A stretch of DNA of 22,219 bases from an uncultured Sulfurovum sp. (GTDB lineage Bacteria; Campylobacterota; Campylobacteria; Campylobacterales; Sulfurovaceae): the NCBI GenBank assembly GCA_902727915.1, contig CACVAU010000062.1:1-22219 (forward strand). Direction: 5' to 3'. Every line of letters starts with the position of its first letter. The first letter of the stretch is position 1. The position numbers and the translations under genes were made by a program. The notes under the pieces were generated by a model, which was not told the origin of the DNA, made no database searches, and worked only from the letters and a program-made list of their open reading frames with translations. Of this stretch, positions 7,434 through 15,707 are shown piece by piece.

Positions 7434-7960
7434 CGTAAATCCTTGTGAGTATTTAAGTTTTGAGAATTATAACGCTAGTTTTATTGTTAATAACTTAAAA
7501 TTATAATTTTTATTATAAAAAATAATAGTAATTGAAAATAATGTGAATAAAAGCTAAAGTATGTGAAAAATCGTAGATAAGTTTTTACTTAAATGGCAAC
7601 TTTAAAGGTGTTTTATTACAAAATTGGATGATAAAATCAAAGTTCTAAGCTTATGTTTAGATGAAGTTTTATTGGTTTAAAACGACTATTAAATGGCTTT
7701 TTGAACTGCTTTTTTAAATAAATTTAGTTTATGAAATCATAGGCTAATTTAGCTTGAAAATTGTAGAAAGTGTGTCAAGTTGTCATATTTTAAATTTTTA
7801 CTAAGAATAAGGAGTAGTTTCAATCTAACAAGTTATAATATGCCTAGATGAAAGATGAGTGTGGAATATATTTCTTCTCTATTTGGATTCGACTTTATTT
7901 GAAATATTGGATTTATATTCAATTATTTTAGAGAAGTTATATATTTACAAAGGTATTACA
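7434..7960. other. 527-base intergenic region with divergent promoters
   Basis: No gene is supported here. The left end holds the minus-strand promoter (ATTATA at 7466-7471) of the repeat protein. The right end holds a TATAAT (7834-7839) for the cold-shock gene followed by a leader of about 115 bases. The middle (about 7500-7800) is AT-rich and I see no clear structure or RNA gene in it. The open frame running from 7859 into the cold-shock gene is only the leader read in frame. Confidence 0.5.
7834..7960 (+). promoter_or_regulatory. Promoter and long structured leader of the cold-shock gene
   Basis: TATAAT at 7834-7839 predicts an mRNA start near 7846, giving a leader of about 115 bases. CTTCTCTA (7874-7881) can pair with TAGAGAAG (7929-7936), closing a domain that ends 13 bases before the AAAGG ribosome site (7949-7953). 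An inner stem of TTGAA and TTCAA is possible. Long structured leaders that sense temperature are known for enterobacterial cspA. Such a role here is inference. Confidence 0.45.
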
Positions 7961-8179
7961 ATGGCAGAATTAGTTAACGGTAAAGTTAAATGGTTTAACG
8001 ACGAAAAAGGTTATGGATTTATAGAGCAGAATGGTGGAGGACCGGATGTGTTTGTACACTTTAGACAAGTAAACAACCTCAGTGGTGGTAGAGTTAGTCT
8101 AGTAGATGGTCAAGAAGTAACATTTGAAATCGGTGAAGGTCAAAAAGGCCCTCAAGCTGAAAACGTAACAGCAGTATAA
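7961..8179 (+). CDS. cspA: Cold-shock protein, CspA family
   Basis: A 72-residue single cold-shock domain (OB fold) that binds single-stranded RNA/DNA and acts as an RNA chaperone. RNP1 is seen as KGYGFIEQ and RNP2 as DVFVHF, after the family start [12 protein letters not shown]. The insert [17 protein letters not shown] is a little unusual in having three Gly and an Arg where Ser is common. The start is the ATG at 7961 with AAAGG at 7949-7953. An upstream in-frame start at 7859 would add 34 residues unlike any cold-shock protein and is rejected. It has its own promoter and terminator, so it is monocistronic. Confidence 0.95.
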   Translation: MAELVNGKVKWFNDEKGYGFIEQNGGGPDVFVHFRQVNNLSGGRVSLVDGQEVTFEIGEGQKGPQAENVTAV

Positions 8180-8190
8180 TTTTACTGTTT

Positions 8191-8230
8191 GGTAAAGGTA
8201 GGATTACTACCTTTACCCATATCTTTTTTT
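8191..8230 (+). terminator. Rho-independent terminator of the cold-shock gene
   Basis: GGTAAAGGTAG (8191-8201) pairs perfectly with CTACCTTTACC (8207-8217) around the loop GATTA. A run of seven T at 8224-8230 follows after six bases. Confidence 0.75.
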
Positions 8231-8323
8231 ACAATCTTTTAAAACCCCTTATTTTATTAAAATAAATATTAAACTCTATAACCTATATTTGGCTATAATA
8301 CTGCCAAAAAATTAAGAATATTT

Positions 8324-9172
8324 ATGCAAAGATTTGAAGCTTACCTTGAAGAAAACTTACCAACTGTTAATACTTTTCACCCACATTATAATGATGCCTT
8401 AGCTGCTATGTTATTAGCAGGTGGTAAACGTTTTAGACCCATGTTACTTCTTTCTGTAGTAGAAGCTTATGAGCCTTTATTATTTGAAGGGGCTTTAGCA
8501 CCTGCTTTAGCACTAGAGTTTTTACATACTTATTCACTTATTCATGATGATTTACCAGCCATGGATGATGCTCCTTTACGTCGTGGTTTTGAAACCTTAC
8601 ATGTGACCTATGATGATGCAACAGCTATTTTAATTGGAGATGCACTCAATACAGAAGCTTTTTATCATCTTTCCAAAGCAGCACTACGAGATGATATTAA
8701 GATAAAACTGGTAGAGCTTTTAGCACGAGATGGTGGAACTTACGGCATGGTTTTAGGGCAATCTATTGACCTTCAATTTGAAAATATTCCCTTAAGTTTA
8801 GAAGAAATAAAAATATTACATACTAATAAAACTGCAAAATTGATAGCCACTTCTTTAATGATGGGTGCTGTTATTGTAGGGCTTGATAAAATGAAACAGG
8901 AAGCCCTTTATGCTTTTGGAATTGATCTCGGCTTGTTGTTTCAAATTCAAGATGACATTATAGATGAAACACATACTGAAGAAGAAGCTGGGAAAACAAC
9001 AGGTAATGATGGGGATAAAAACTCTTTTATTAATTTAATTGGCTTGGAAAAAACAGTTGAAGAAGCCGAAAACTTAGCCAAACATTTAGAAGAAGAATTT
9101 TCTAAGTTTGATGAAGTTTTACAGAATGGTTTAAAAGATATTGTTCAAAAATATCTTTATAGACATAGGTAA
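8324..9172 (+). CDS. ispA: Farnesyl/geranyl diphosphate synthase
   Basis: A 282-residue trans-prenyl diphosphate synthase, about the length of bacterial IspA. GGKRFRPM at 33-40 binds isopentenyl diphosphate. The first Asp-rich motif is DDLPAMDD at 75-82 followed by RRG. The six-residue spacing, with two residues between the aspartate pairs, is typical of bacterial short-chain FPP synthases. The second Asp-rich motif is FQIQDDIID at 206-214. The product should be C15 (possibly C20) allylic diphosphate for quinone side chains and undecaprenyl phosphate. A TATAAT at 8294-8299 lies upstream and no strong ribosome site precedes the ATG. Transketolase follows 89 bases later, the order also known in Campylobacter. 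Confidence 0.92.
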   Translation: MQRFEAYLEENLPTVNTFHPHYNDALAAMLLAGGKRFRPMLLLSVVEAYEPLLFEGALAPALALEFLHTYSLIHDDLPAMDDAPLRRGFETLHVTYDDATAILIGDALNTEAFYHLSKAALRDDIKIKLVELLARDGGTYGMVLGQSIDLQFENIPLSLEEIKILHTNKTAKLIATSLMMGAVIVGLDKMKQEALYAFGIDLGLLFQIQDDIIDETHTEEEAGKTTGNDGDKNSFINLIGLEKTVEEAENLAKHLEEEFSKFDEVLQNGLKDIVQKYLYRHR

Positions 9173-9175
9173 CAT

Positions 9176-9231
9176 TGTTCGATAAAATCGAATCTATGGC
9201 TTGAATGATATAGGTTCGATTTTATCGAACA
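9176..9231 (+). promoter_or_regulatory. Double palindrome in the tkt promoter region
   Basis: GTTCGATAAAATCGAA (9177-9192) is the exact reverse complement of 9215-9230, with a 22-base loop; one more T-A pair extends the stem. Each arm is itself palindromic: TTCGAT, three A or T, ATCGAA. The two palindrome centres lie 37 bases apart, and the right copy covers the position of the -35 box for the TATAAT at 9243-9248. No T-run follows, so a terminator is unlikely. Confidence 0.5.
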
Positions 9232-9261
9232 GAATAGTTGTATATAATTAAGGAACAAGAA

Positions 9262-11205
9262 ATGGAAATGACAGAACAGAATAAAATGCGTAAAAAAATG
9301 GCGAATACCATTCGTTTTTTAGCAGCAGACATGGTACAAACAGCAAACTCAGGACACCCTGGTGCACCGATGGGCTTGGCTGATATTGCTGTGGTTCTTG
9401 GTGAACACTTAAAACATAATCCAAAAAATTCTAAGTGGTTAAATCGTGACCGTTTGGTTTTTTCAGGAGGACATGGTTCAGCATTGGTTTATTCTCTTTT
9501 ACATCTTTGGGGGTATGATGTTTCTTTAGAGGATTTAAAACAGTTTAGACAACTTGACTCTAAAACGCCAGGTCACCCAGAGTATGGGCATACTGATGGT
9601 ATTGAGATTACAACAGGCCCTTTAGGTCAAGGGATTGCTAATGCTGTTGGTTTTGCCATGGCTGCAAAATATACAGGACATCAAGTAAACTCTGAGACTT
9701 GTGTGCTTATTGACCATAAGGTGTATTGTTTATGTGGTGATGGCGACTTACAAGAAGGAATTTCTTATGAAGCTTGTTCTTTAGCAGGACATAATAAGCT
9801 TGATAATTTAGTACTTATTTATGACTCTAATTGTATTACCATAGAAGGTGACACAAGCATTGCATGGTCAGAAGATGTTGAGGGACGTTTTTTAGCACAA
9901 GGTTGGGATGTTAAGAAGATTAATGGTCATTGTTATGATGATATTGAGGAGGTTTTAACTGAAGTCAAAACAGCTATTAAACCAACAATTATTATTGCTA
10001 ATACTATTATTGGTCGAGGAGCAGGTGAACTTGAAGGCTTGGCTGTTACACATGGTGCACCATTGGGTGAAAAAATTATTGCTGAGTCAAAAGTAAAAGA
10101 AGGTTTTCCTGTTGAAGATTTTTATATTTCAGAAGATGTTTTAGTCCGTTTTAGAACAGCCATTGATAATGGGGAAGTATTTGAAAAACAATGGATTCAT
10201 TTACATAAACAAGCACCCCTGATTGAGCAAAATGAAGCAATGGATAGGTTACTTAACCCTGACTTCTCAGCCATTGAATTTCCTGATTTTTCAGAAGAGA
10301 AGATGATGGCTACTAGAGATTCAAATGGTAAAATTTTAAATGCTATTGCTAAAGCTATACCTAGCTTTATTGGTGGTTCTGCTGATTTAGCACCTTCAAA
10401 TAAAACAGAATTAAAAGATATGGGAGATTTTCCAAAAGGTAGAAATTTACATTTTGGTATAAGAGAGCACTCTATGGCAGCGATTACGAATGCCATGGCA
10501 CTTTATGGAACGGTAATGCCTTATAATGCAACGTTCTTTGTTTTCTCTGATTACTTAAAACCAGCAGCAAGAATTGCAGCTTTAACCAATATTCAAAATT
10601 TCTTTGTATGGACGCATGATAGTATTGGGGTGGGTGAAGATGGACCAACACATGAGCCTATAGAACATATGAGTCAATTTAGAGCCTTACCAAATTTTTA
10701 TGTTTGGAGACCAGCTGATGCGACTGAAAATGTTGAGGCTTGGAGAACAGCTCTTGAGATGAATGTTCCCCATGGTTTTGTACTTTCACGTCAAAAATTA
10801 CAAACACTCAAACCTGAAAAAGCATTTGGGGATGTTTCAAAAGGTGCTTACCTTGTGACCGAACGTACAGGAGCTGGGGTAACGTTAATGGCATCTGGTT
10901 CAGAACTTATGCTCTGTCTTAATGCTGCTTGTGATTTAGAAAAAGAAGGCATTAAGGTGAATGTTGTTTCTGTTCCTTGTCTTGATCTATTTAATGAGCA
11001 AGATAATCATTACAAGTCACAAGTGATTAAAGCCAATACAAAAGTTTTGGCTGTGGAAGCTTCAACAGCTACTGAGTATTATCGATATGCTGATGATATT
11101 TTGGGCATGGAGCGTTTTGGGGCATCTGCACCAGCTGATTTACTCTTTAAGAAGTTTGGCTTTACGGTTGAAAATGTGGTTAAAAAAGTGATGGCACTGG
11201 TTTGA
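9262..11205 (+). CDS. tkt: Transketolase
   Basis: A 647-residue thiamine-diphosphate enzyme of the non-oxidative pentose phosphate pathway. It moves two-carbon units between ketose and aldose sugar phosphates. Visible motifs are NSGHPGAPMG at 29-38, TTGPLGQGIANAVG at 117-130, and the ThDP/Mg motif GDGDLQEG at 159-166 with Asn190. Further on are EDGPTHEPIEH, which contains the catalytic Glu region of the pyrimidine domain, and FGASAPADLLFKKFGFT near the C-terminus. Length and motif order are normal. The ATG at 9262 is preferred because AAGGA (9250-9254) lies seven bases before it. The TTG at 9238 would place the TATAAT promoter box inside the gene. It lies behind ispA and a double palindrome that may regulate it. 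Confidence 0.95.
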   Translation: MEMTEQNKMRKKMANTIRFLAADMVQTANSGHPGAPMGLADIAVVLGEHLKHNPKNSKWLNRDRLVFSGGHGSALVYSLLHLWGYDVSLEDLKQFRQLDSKTPGHPEYGHTDGIEITTGPLGQGIANAVGFAMAAKYTGHQVNSETCVLIDHKVYCLCGDGDLQEGISYEACSLAGHNKLDNLVLIYDSNCITIEGDTSIAWSEDVEGRFLAQGWDVKKINGHCYDDIEEVLTEVKTAIKPTIIIANTIIGRGAGELEGLAVTHGAPLGEKIIAESKVKEGFPVEDFYISEDVLVRFRTAIDNGEVFEKQWIHLHKQAPLIEQNEAMDRLLNPDFSAIEFPDFSEEKMMATRDSNGKILNAIAKAIPSFIGGSADLAPSNKTELKDMGDFPKGRNLHFGIREHSMAAITNAMALYGTVMPYNATFFVFSDYLKPAARIAALTNIQNFFVWTHDSIGVGEDGPTHEPIEHMSQFRALPNFYVWRPADATENVEAWRTALEMNVPHGFVLSRQKLQTLKPEKAFGDVSKGAYLVTERTGAGVTLMASGSELMLCLNAACDLEKEGIKVNVVSVPCLDLFNEQDNHYKSQVIKANTKVLAVEASTATEYYRYADDILGMERFGASAPADLLFKKFGFTVENVVKKVMALV

Positions 11206-11273
11206 TTCTTCAATGAATCTTAAAAAATAGTAAAATGAAGAGGGTGGTTTACTCTTTGTTTACCATTAGTATC

Positions 11274-11300
11274 TATAATTAGATAAATCAAATATAAAGG
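11274..11300 (+). promoter_or_regulatory. Predicted -10 box and ribosome site of the PEB4-like gene
   Basis: TATAAT at 11274-11279 lies 32 bases before the ATG at 11311 without a clear -35 box. AAAGG at 11296-11300 is the ribosome site. Confidence 0.4.
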
Positions 11301-11310
11301 TAATTAATTT

Positions 11311-12132
11311 ATGATTAAAAATATTGCACTAGTATCTATGATGCTTTTAACAATTGGACAGGCGAAAGATTACGGAACAGTTAACGGTGAGACCATTACT
11401 GACACAGACATTGCTGTAACCATTGGTCAAACCAATATGAAGTATGAATCTTTAGATACGGCGATGAAAAAAAGAGTATTAGATATGGTAGTTGATAGAA
11501 AGTTATTGACACAAGCTGCTGAAAAATCTGGTATAGAAAAATCAACTGAGTATACAACGCAATTAGAATCTTTAAAAAGAGATTTAGCACTTGATGTTTG
11601 GATGAAGAAAGAACTAAAAGCTTTAGAAGATGCGCTTCCTGCTGAGGCACTTCAAAAACATTATAATGATAATAAGGCTAGATTCTCTGAACCTAAGCAA
11701 TTAAAAGCACGTCATATTTTAGTAGAAAAAGAAGAAGATGCTAAAGCATTAATTAAAGAATTGGATGTTGCTAATAAAGATAAAAATGCAACATTACTTA
11801 AACAGACTTTTATTACGTTAGCAAAAACACAGTCAACAGGACCTTCTGGTAAACAAGGTGGTGATTTAGGTTGGTTTGAATTAGAAAAAATGGTACCAAC
11901 TTTTTCAGTTGCTGCTGATAAATTAGCAGTAGGAAGCTATACTAAAGTACCTGTTAAAACACGATTTGGTTACCATTTAATTATGTTAGATGGAAGAAAA
12001 GAAGCAGCTGTAAAACCATTTGCAGTTGTGGAAGAAGAGATTAAATCAAATTTAAGTGGTACAGCATTTGCTGAAAAAATGAAAGAAAAAACAGATGCAC
12101 TTAAAAAATCTGCTAAGATTGAATTGAAATAA
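11311..12132 (+). CDS. Periplasmic peptidyl-prolyl isomerase, PEB4/Cj0596-like (SurA/PpiC type)
   Basis: A 273-residue periplasmic chaperone. Residues 1-18 form a signal peptide (ends GQA). An N-terminal SurA-like helical domain (about 20-125) begins with YGTVNGETITDTDIAVTI. A single parvulin domain spans about 131-230, with QLKARHILVEKEEDA, the GGDLGWF loop and TRFGYHLIMLDGR. A C-terminal helix (about 232-270) swaps back onto the N-domain in this architecture. The layout matches Campylobacter PEB4, which helps outer-membrane proteins fold. In Campylobacter jejuni the gene neighbours the fructose-bisphosphate aldolase gene. Here it is followed instead by the unknown minus-strand operon. It has its own terminator 20 bases after the stop. 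Confidence 0.88.
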   Translation: MIKNIALVSMMLLTIGQAKDYGTVNGETITDTDIAVTIGQTNMKYESLDTAMKKRVLDMVVDRKLLTQAAEKSGIEKSTEYTTQLESLKRDLALDVWMKKELKALEDALPAEALQKHYNDNKARFSEPKQLKARHILVEKEEDAKALIKELDVANKDKNATLLKQTFITLAKTQSTGPSGKQGGDLGWFELEKMVPTFSVAADKLAVGSYTKVPVKTRFGYHLIMLDGRKEAAVKPFAVVEEEIKSNLSGTAFAEKMKEKTDALKKSAKIELK

Positions 12133-12152
12133 TTTACACACTTAATGATAGA

Positions 12153-12176
12153 AGAAAGGCACTTGCCTTTCTTTTT
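12153..12176 (+). terminator. Rho-independent terminator of the PEB4-like gene
   Basis: AGAAAGGC (12153-12160) pairs with GCCTTTCT (12165-12172) around a four-base loop and runs into a stretch of T to 12176. It also closes the gap to the convergent operon that ends at 12180. Confidence 0.8.
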
Positions 12177-12179
12177 GCT

Positions 12180-14588
12180 TTATCTCTCCTCTAAAATATT
12201 TTCTCGTTTTTCAATTTTCGTTTGAAAATCTGTTAAACATTCATTGTCGATCATCTTATTATAAAACGTTAAAACTGTTTGCATGGCTATGCCTTCTTTC
12301 CACTCTAATCTATAATCCATAACCCCTGTAATTTCATATAATACTTTGATATCGTGTCGGTTAGAATGTAGAAGTTCTTGAAGCTCTTTTTTAGTAAAAG
12401 TATTGGATATACGGAGGTAAGAGACCAAAATAAAAGGATCTTGAAATTGAAAAGTATGTTGTTTAGAAGTTAGGTCAAGGTTTGTTTGCTCAAAAGAAGA
12501 ACAAATCATTGTAAAGGTTCGTAATATATTTACCTGTTCTTCTTTGTAAGGTACTTTATTAAGTTGAGAAATAAAATCAAAAATAAATGCCAAGGAACTT
12601 TCTTCTAAAATCACGGTAAGGTCTTTAGGTCCTAAAGATTTATAGATATTAGCCCTTTTAAATTTTGATTTATTATCAGCTTTATTAAGCTTGTTAACAA
12701 TATAGTTAATGCTTTCATCTAAGCTTTTATAGCCATTGGTGCATTTATTTTTATTAATGGTTTTTTCTAATTCCATGTTATAGATGGCTGAAAATGTTTG
12801 TTTTTCTTTTGTTGTTGTTTCTCCTTGTATTTCGGCATGTACTTTGAGCAAGACTTGTTTGGTTTTAAAATATTTGAGTTTCTTAGTATTGTTATGTTTG
12901 GTGTTGGGGAGTAATGATTTTATTTTTTTATTAATATCAATGATATTTTTTTTTTCTTTAATACTTGCCCAGTCATAAATACCATAAACAGAGAAAGCTT
13001 TAGAGGAGTCCTGTTGTACTTCTTCAAGTTTGTTTTCTGCATTTATCTCATCTTGAACCAAATGCATAATATCACTAGGATTATTCAAATTTGTATGGGT
13101 GTCTTTTCGTGCTTTACCTAACTCTAGTACATAAATAACAGGTTCTTTGGTCTGTTTTATGGTACTTAAGAAAGGGATTTGGCTAATTTTGTCATGAATC
13201 TCTAATCTAAAGTTATTTTGGTGCAAAACCATATTTTCATTGTTTGATTGGATTTCATAACGCTGTTTCCATAAGGTTGAAAAGTCACAAGAAGTTTCTT
13301 GTTGAGGAGAGGGGAAATTCAGGATATGATACTTATTACTATGATACCACTGTTTTAAAACATTTAATGTTTGCATAAGATAGTTTTGTACAGATTGATA
13401 AGAGCTATGAAAATTAGGATAATGGTATTTGTAAGTTTTTGAAAAACCTTCTTCTCGCTCTATTTTTGTATTGTCTAAAGGCATGAGTGCATTGAGCATG
13501 TTATACATCTCTTCATAGGTTTCTGATTGTTTACCTTTTTTAGCTTCTTTGTCTTGAATAAGATAGAGTAGAAAGTGTAAACGTAAGATGGCATGATCTT
13601 TTTTTTGATTGAAATACCATTCATTAGGTAACATTTTTAGATATTCATTGCCTTCTTTATGTATTACTTTTAGATAATCTTTTGAAAGCTTTTCAGCGAT
13701 GGTATTGTGAAATAGGGCATTCATATAGGCTTCTTGATGAACATGATAGGCAATGAGGTCAGCCATTATTTCTTTGGCTAATTCATTAGCATATTGTGTG
13801 TAGCCAATAATATCTTGAACTTTTTGTATAAAGTTATTGTTGGTATCACTTAAAAAGTCATGAAGTTTGTCATTCAAGGACTGATAAGGGATTGAGAGCG
13901 CTTCTTTGGGATGTCGTAAGGCAATGGAGGCAACTTCATGGGTAATAGAAGGCAGTAACATTGGCAATTCATAATACCAATAAGGTAAATCGATGTAATT
14001 GTTGAACACATCTTTTTTATAGCCTTTGCGTTTAATTTCTCGATTAACAAAAATTCGATATTTAAATCCTGTTTTGAAGTTCCAGCCTAAAATGAGTTGA
14101 TCTTTCTCTTCATGGTTACTACGTGTTGAGAAGTTTTTGAGCATTTCACGGTAATAGTTATTTAAGTACATCATGGTAGCATTGTTAGAAAATCTCCGAC
14201 CTAATATTGGATAGGGTAGGTATTGGTTCAGTGTTTCTCCAAAAAATTGTTGCATTTTATTGTAGAGTGCTTCAACAACACCAAGTAAGTCCTCAATTTG
14301 TGTGCGTATGTAATCATATTTTATGAGAAAAAGCACTGTTGTGTCATGAGACATCTCTTGATGGATTGTTTCTAACATTTGTATTTTTTCTTCTAAGGCA
14401 ACAATATCTCGACGCAGGTAATAAATATTTTTTTTGATGGGTTTACTTTCATGATTTTGCTTGTCTATCTCTTTATAGCCATGAAAAAAGTCTAAAATAT
14501 TTTTGATATGTTTTAGCTCTTTTAAGATAATTACCATTTGCTCAACTTGAATGAGTTTCAAACTGGTTTTAATTGTATCTGTTTTCAT
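12180..14588 (-). CDS. Unknown 802-aa protein with degenerate zincin-like signature
   Basis: I do not recognise the family. The protein has no signal peptide or membrane segment. Residues 1-115 are helical and coiled-coil-like. A middle region holds LLPSITHEVASIALRHP (His217, Glu218), EIMADLIAYHVH (Glu273, Asp277) and HAILRLHFLLY (332-342). This series resembles the HExxH, ExxxD and HxxxLRL motifs of some zinc metallopeptidases, but the second His is Ser221. The C-terminal half (about 470-802) mixes strands and helices (PVIYVLELGKARKD) without a known motif. Its start overlaps the stop of the membrane-protein gene as ATGA (14585-14588), so the two are translationally coupled. A run of ten A in the coding strand (12946-12955) encodes KEKKN near residue 545 and is a possible slippage site. 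Function unknown. Confidence 0.8.
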   Translation of the reverse strand: MKTDTIKTSLKLIQVEQMVIILKELKHIKNILDFFHGYKEIDKQNHESKPIKKNIYYLRRDIVALEEKIQMLETIHQEMSHDTTVLFLIKYDYIRTQIEDLLGVVEALYNKMQQFFGETLNQYLPYPILGRRFSNNATMMYLNNYYREMLKNFSTRSNHEEKDQLILGWNFKTGFKYRIFVNREIKRKGYKKDVFNNYIDLPYWYYELPMLLPSITHEVASIALRHPKEALSIPYQSLNDKLHDFLSDTNNNFIQKVQDIIGYTQYANELAKEIMADLIAYHVHQEAYMNALFHNTIAEKLSKDYLKVIHKEGNEYLKMLPNEWYFNQKKDHAILRLHFLLYLIQDKEAKKGKQSETYEEMYNMLNALMPLDNTKIEREEGFSKTYKYHYPNFHSSYQSVQNYLMQTLNVLKQWYHSNKYHILNFPSPQQETSCDFSTLWKQRYEIQSNNENMVLHQNNFRLEIHDKISQIPFLSTIKQTKEPVIYVLELGKARKDTHTNLNNPSDIMHLVQDEINAENKLEEVQQDSSKAFSVYGIYDWASIKEKKNIIDINKKIKSLLPNTKHNNTKKLKYFKTKQVLLKVHAEIQGETTTKEKQTFSAIYNMELEKTINKNKCTNGYKSLDESINYIVNKLNKADNKSKFKRANIYKSLGPKDLTVILEESSLAFIFDFISQLNKVPYKEEQVNILRTFTMICSSFEQTNLDLTSKQHTFQFQDPFILVSYLRISNTFTKKELQELLHSNRHDIKVLYEITGVMDYRLEWKEGIAMQTVLTFYNKMIDNECLTDFQTKIEKRENILEER

Positions 14589-15703
14589 TGTTGCTCCTTT
14601 TTTATGCTTAACTCTGTATCTTTGTTTGAAGAATTTATTGCTTCATAGGGTACCTCGGCATTGACCAATACTTCTATGAATAAAATCAGTATAAAGGAGA
14701 TAAAAACAGTAAGAATACCGTTACGTCCTTCTTTATCAAATTTTTCCTTTGAAATAAAATCTTGAAAACTTTTGTTGGTATTGACACAAATATGTCGGTC
14801 GTCACGCCTATCATGAATGTAGATTAAAAAGTTTTGGTCTAAAAAAATTTTGACTTGATGTCGATACTCATAATTGTCAAACCAAATATGGTTAAGTTCT
14901 TTAAGAATGTTGCGCATGTAAAATTTGGACTGTAAGAAACTGTTAATATGGTAGGTAACACTAAGATAAAAGATGACCAAATAGATACTCATAATGGTAC
15001 TGTGTTCTAAAAAAAGTAATGTTGGCATGAACTTTCTAAGGATAAAGAGTAAGATGAAAAATAAAAAGATTCCCAATACTAAGGCTAAAACAGGAAAGTA
15101 ATAGCGTAGTTTAAAGAGATAGTTCTCTTGTGCATACCAAAATTTTATAAGTCTAATATAATGCTTTTTGATGTTTTTATAGGTTTGTTCTTCAAAGCCT
15201 TCGCTCAGTGAATAGACATCAATGTAAATTAGCTCCTCTTTATGGTGATCTATGGCTTGATTGGTATTGGTAAATAAATCAATGTTATACACAGAGAAAA
15301 CTTTAAAATTTACAAATAGTGCATAAGGTATGTCTATGAGATATCTATTGGCAATGATAATGAGAGCAAAGGGCAAAAATGATAAAAAAAGTACTAAGGA
15401 ATAACTTAAATAAATTTCTTTTGTAAGCATGAACATAAGAAGGTAGCCAGTAGATAGATAGCAAAATAAATAAAAAAGTACATGTTTTTGTAATTTCCAT
15501 ATGAAAGTCGAATAAATAACAGTAAGTAGTAGACTCATTGTGATAACTAAGACATGTTTATCCTCTGAAAAATAATCAATGGACAGATAGATAACAATAC
15601 TATAAATAAAAAAGTAGTAAAGAATTGGTTTATTATGAATACTAGGATGTTCTTCTGTTCTTAGTTCTCCTGAAGGCTTATATTCAGCTTTTTTGGTTTC
15701 CAT
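14585..15703 (-). CDS. Unknown polytopic membrane protein, 372 aa
   Basis: No family recognised. About seven hydrophobic segments are visible: 27-43, 51-69, 74-93, 97-118, 202-222, 236-254 and 329-347. Between the fourth and fifth lies a soluble loop of about 80 residues (119-201, with ELIYIDVYSLSEGFEEQTYK). Between the sixth and seventh lies another of about 75 residues (255-328) with RRDDRHICVNTNKSF. Three close helices, a long loop and scattered aromatic residues do not match a transporter I know. The gene starts four bases after the small upstream gene and its stop overlaps the start of the 802-aa gene. All three products are therefore likely made together, and this one may anchor the large protein at the inner membrane (inference). 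Confidence 0.8.
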   Translation of the reverse strand: METKKAEYKPSGELRTEEHPSIHNKPILYYFFIYSIVIYLSIDYFSEDKHVLVITMSLLLTVIYSTFIWKLQKHVLFYLFCYLSTGYLLMFMLTKEIYLSYSLVLFLSFLPFALIIIANRYLIDIPYALFVNFKVFSVYNIDLFTNTNQAIDHHKEELIYIDVYSLSEGFEEQTYKNIKKHYIRLIKFWYAQENYLFKLRYYFPVLALVLGIFLFFILLFILRKFMPTLLFLEHSTIMSIYLVIFYLSVTYHINSFLQSKFYMRNILKELNHIWFDNYEYRHQVKIFLDQNFLIYIHDRRDDRHICVNTNKSFQDFISKEKFDKEGRNGILTVFISFILILFIEVLVNAEVPYEAINSSNKDTELSIKKEQQ

Positions 15704-15707
15704 GGGA

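Noticed and set aside
6526..7506. A 326-codon open frame on the plus strand
   Set aside because: It is the antisense shadow of the hendecad-repeat gene; that strand's product is a low-complexity Val/Ser/Ala/Thr string without a ribosome site, while the minus strand has a signal peptide, promoter, terminator and exact 11-residue period.
7859..7960. N-terminal extension of the cold-shock protein
   Set aside because: The 34 extra residues are unlike the family, and AAAGG is well placed for the ATG at 7961.
9176..9231. Terminator of ispA
   Set aside because: The stem is AT-rich and long with a 22-base loop, and no T-run follows on either strand; each arm is itself a palindrome, which fits protein-binding sites better.
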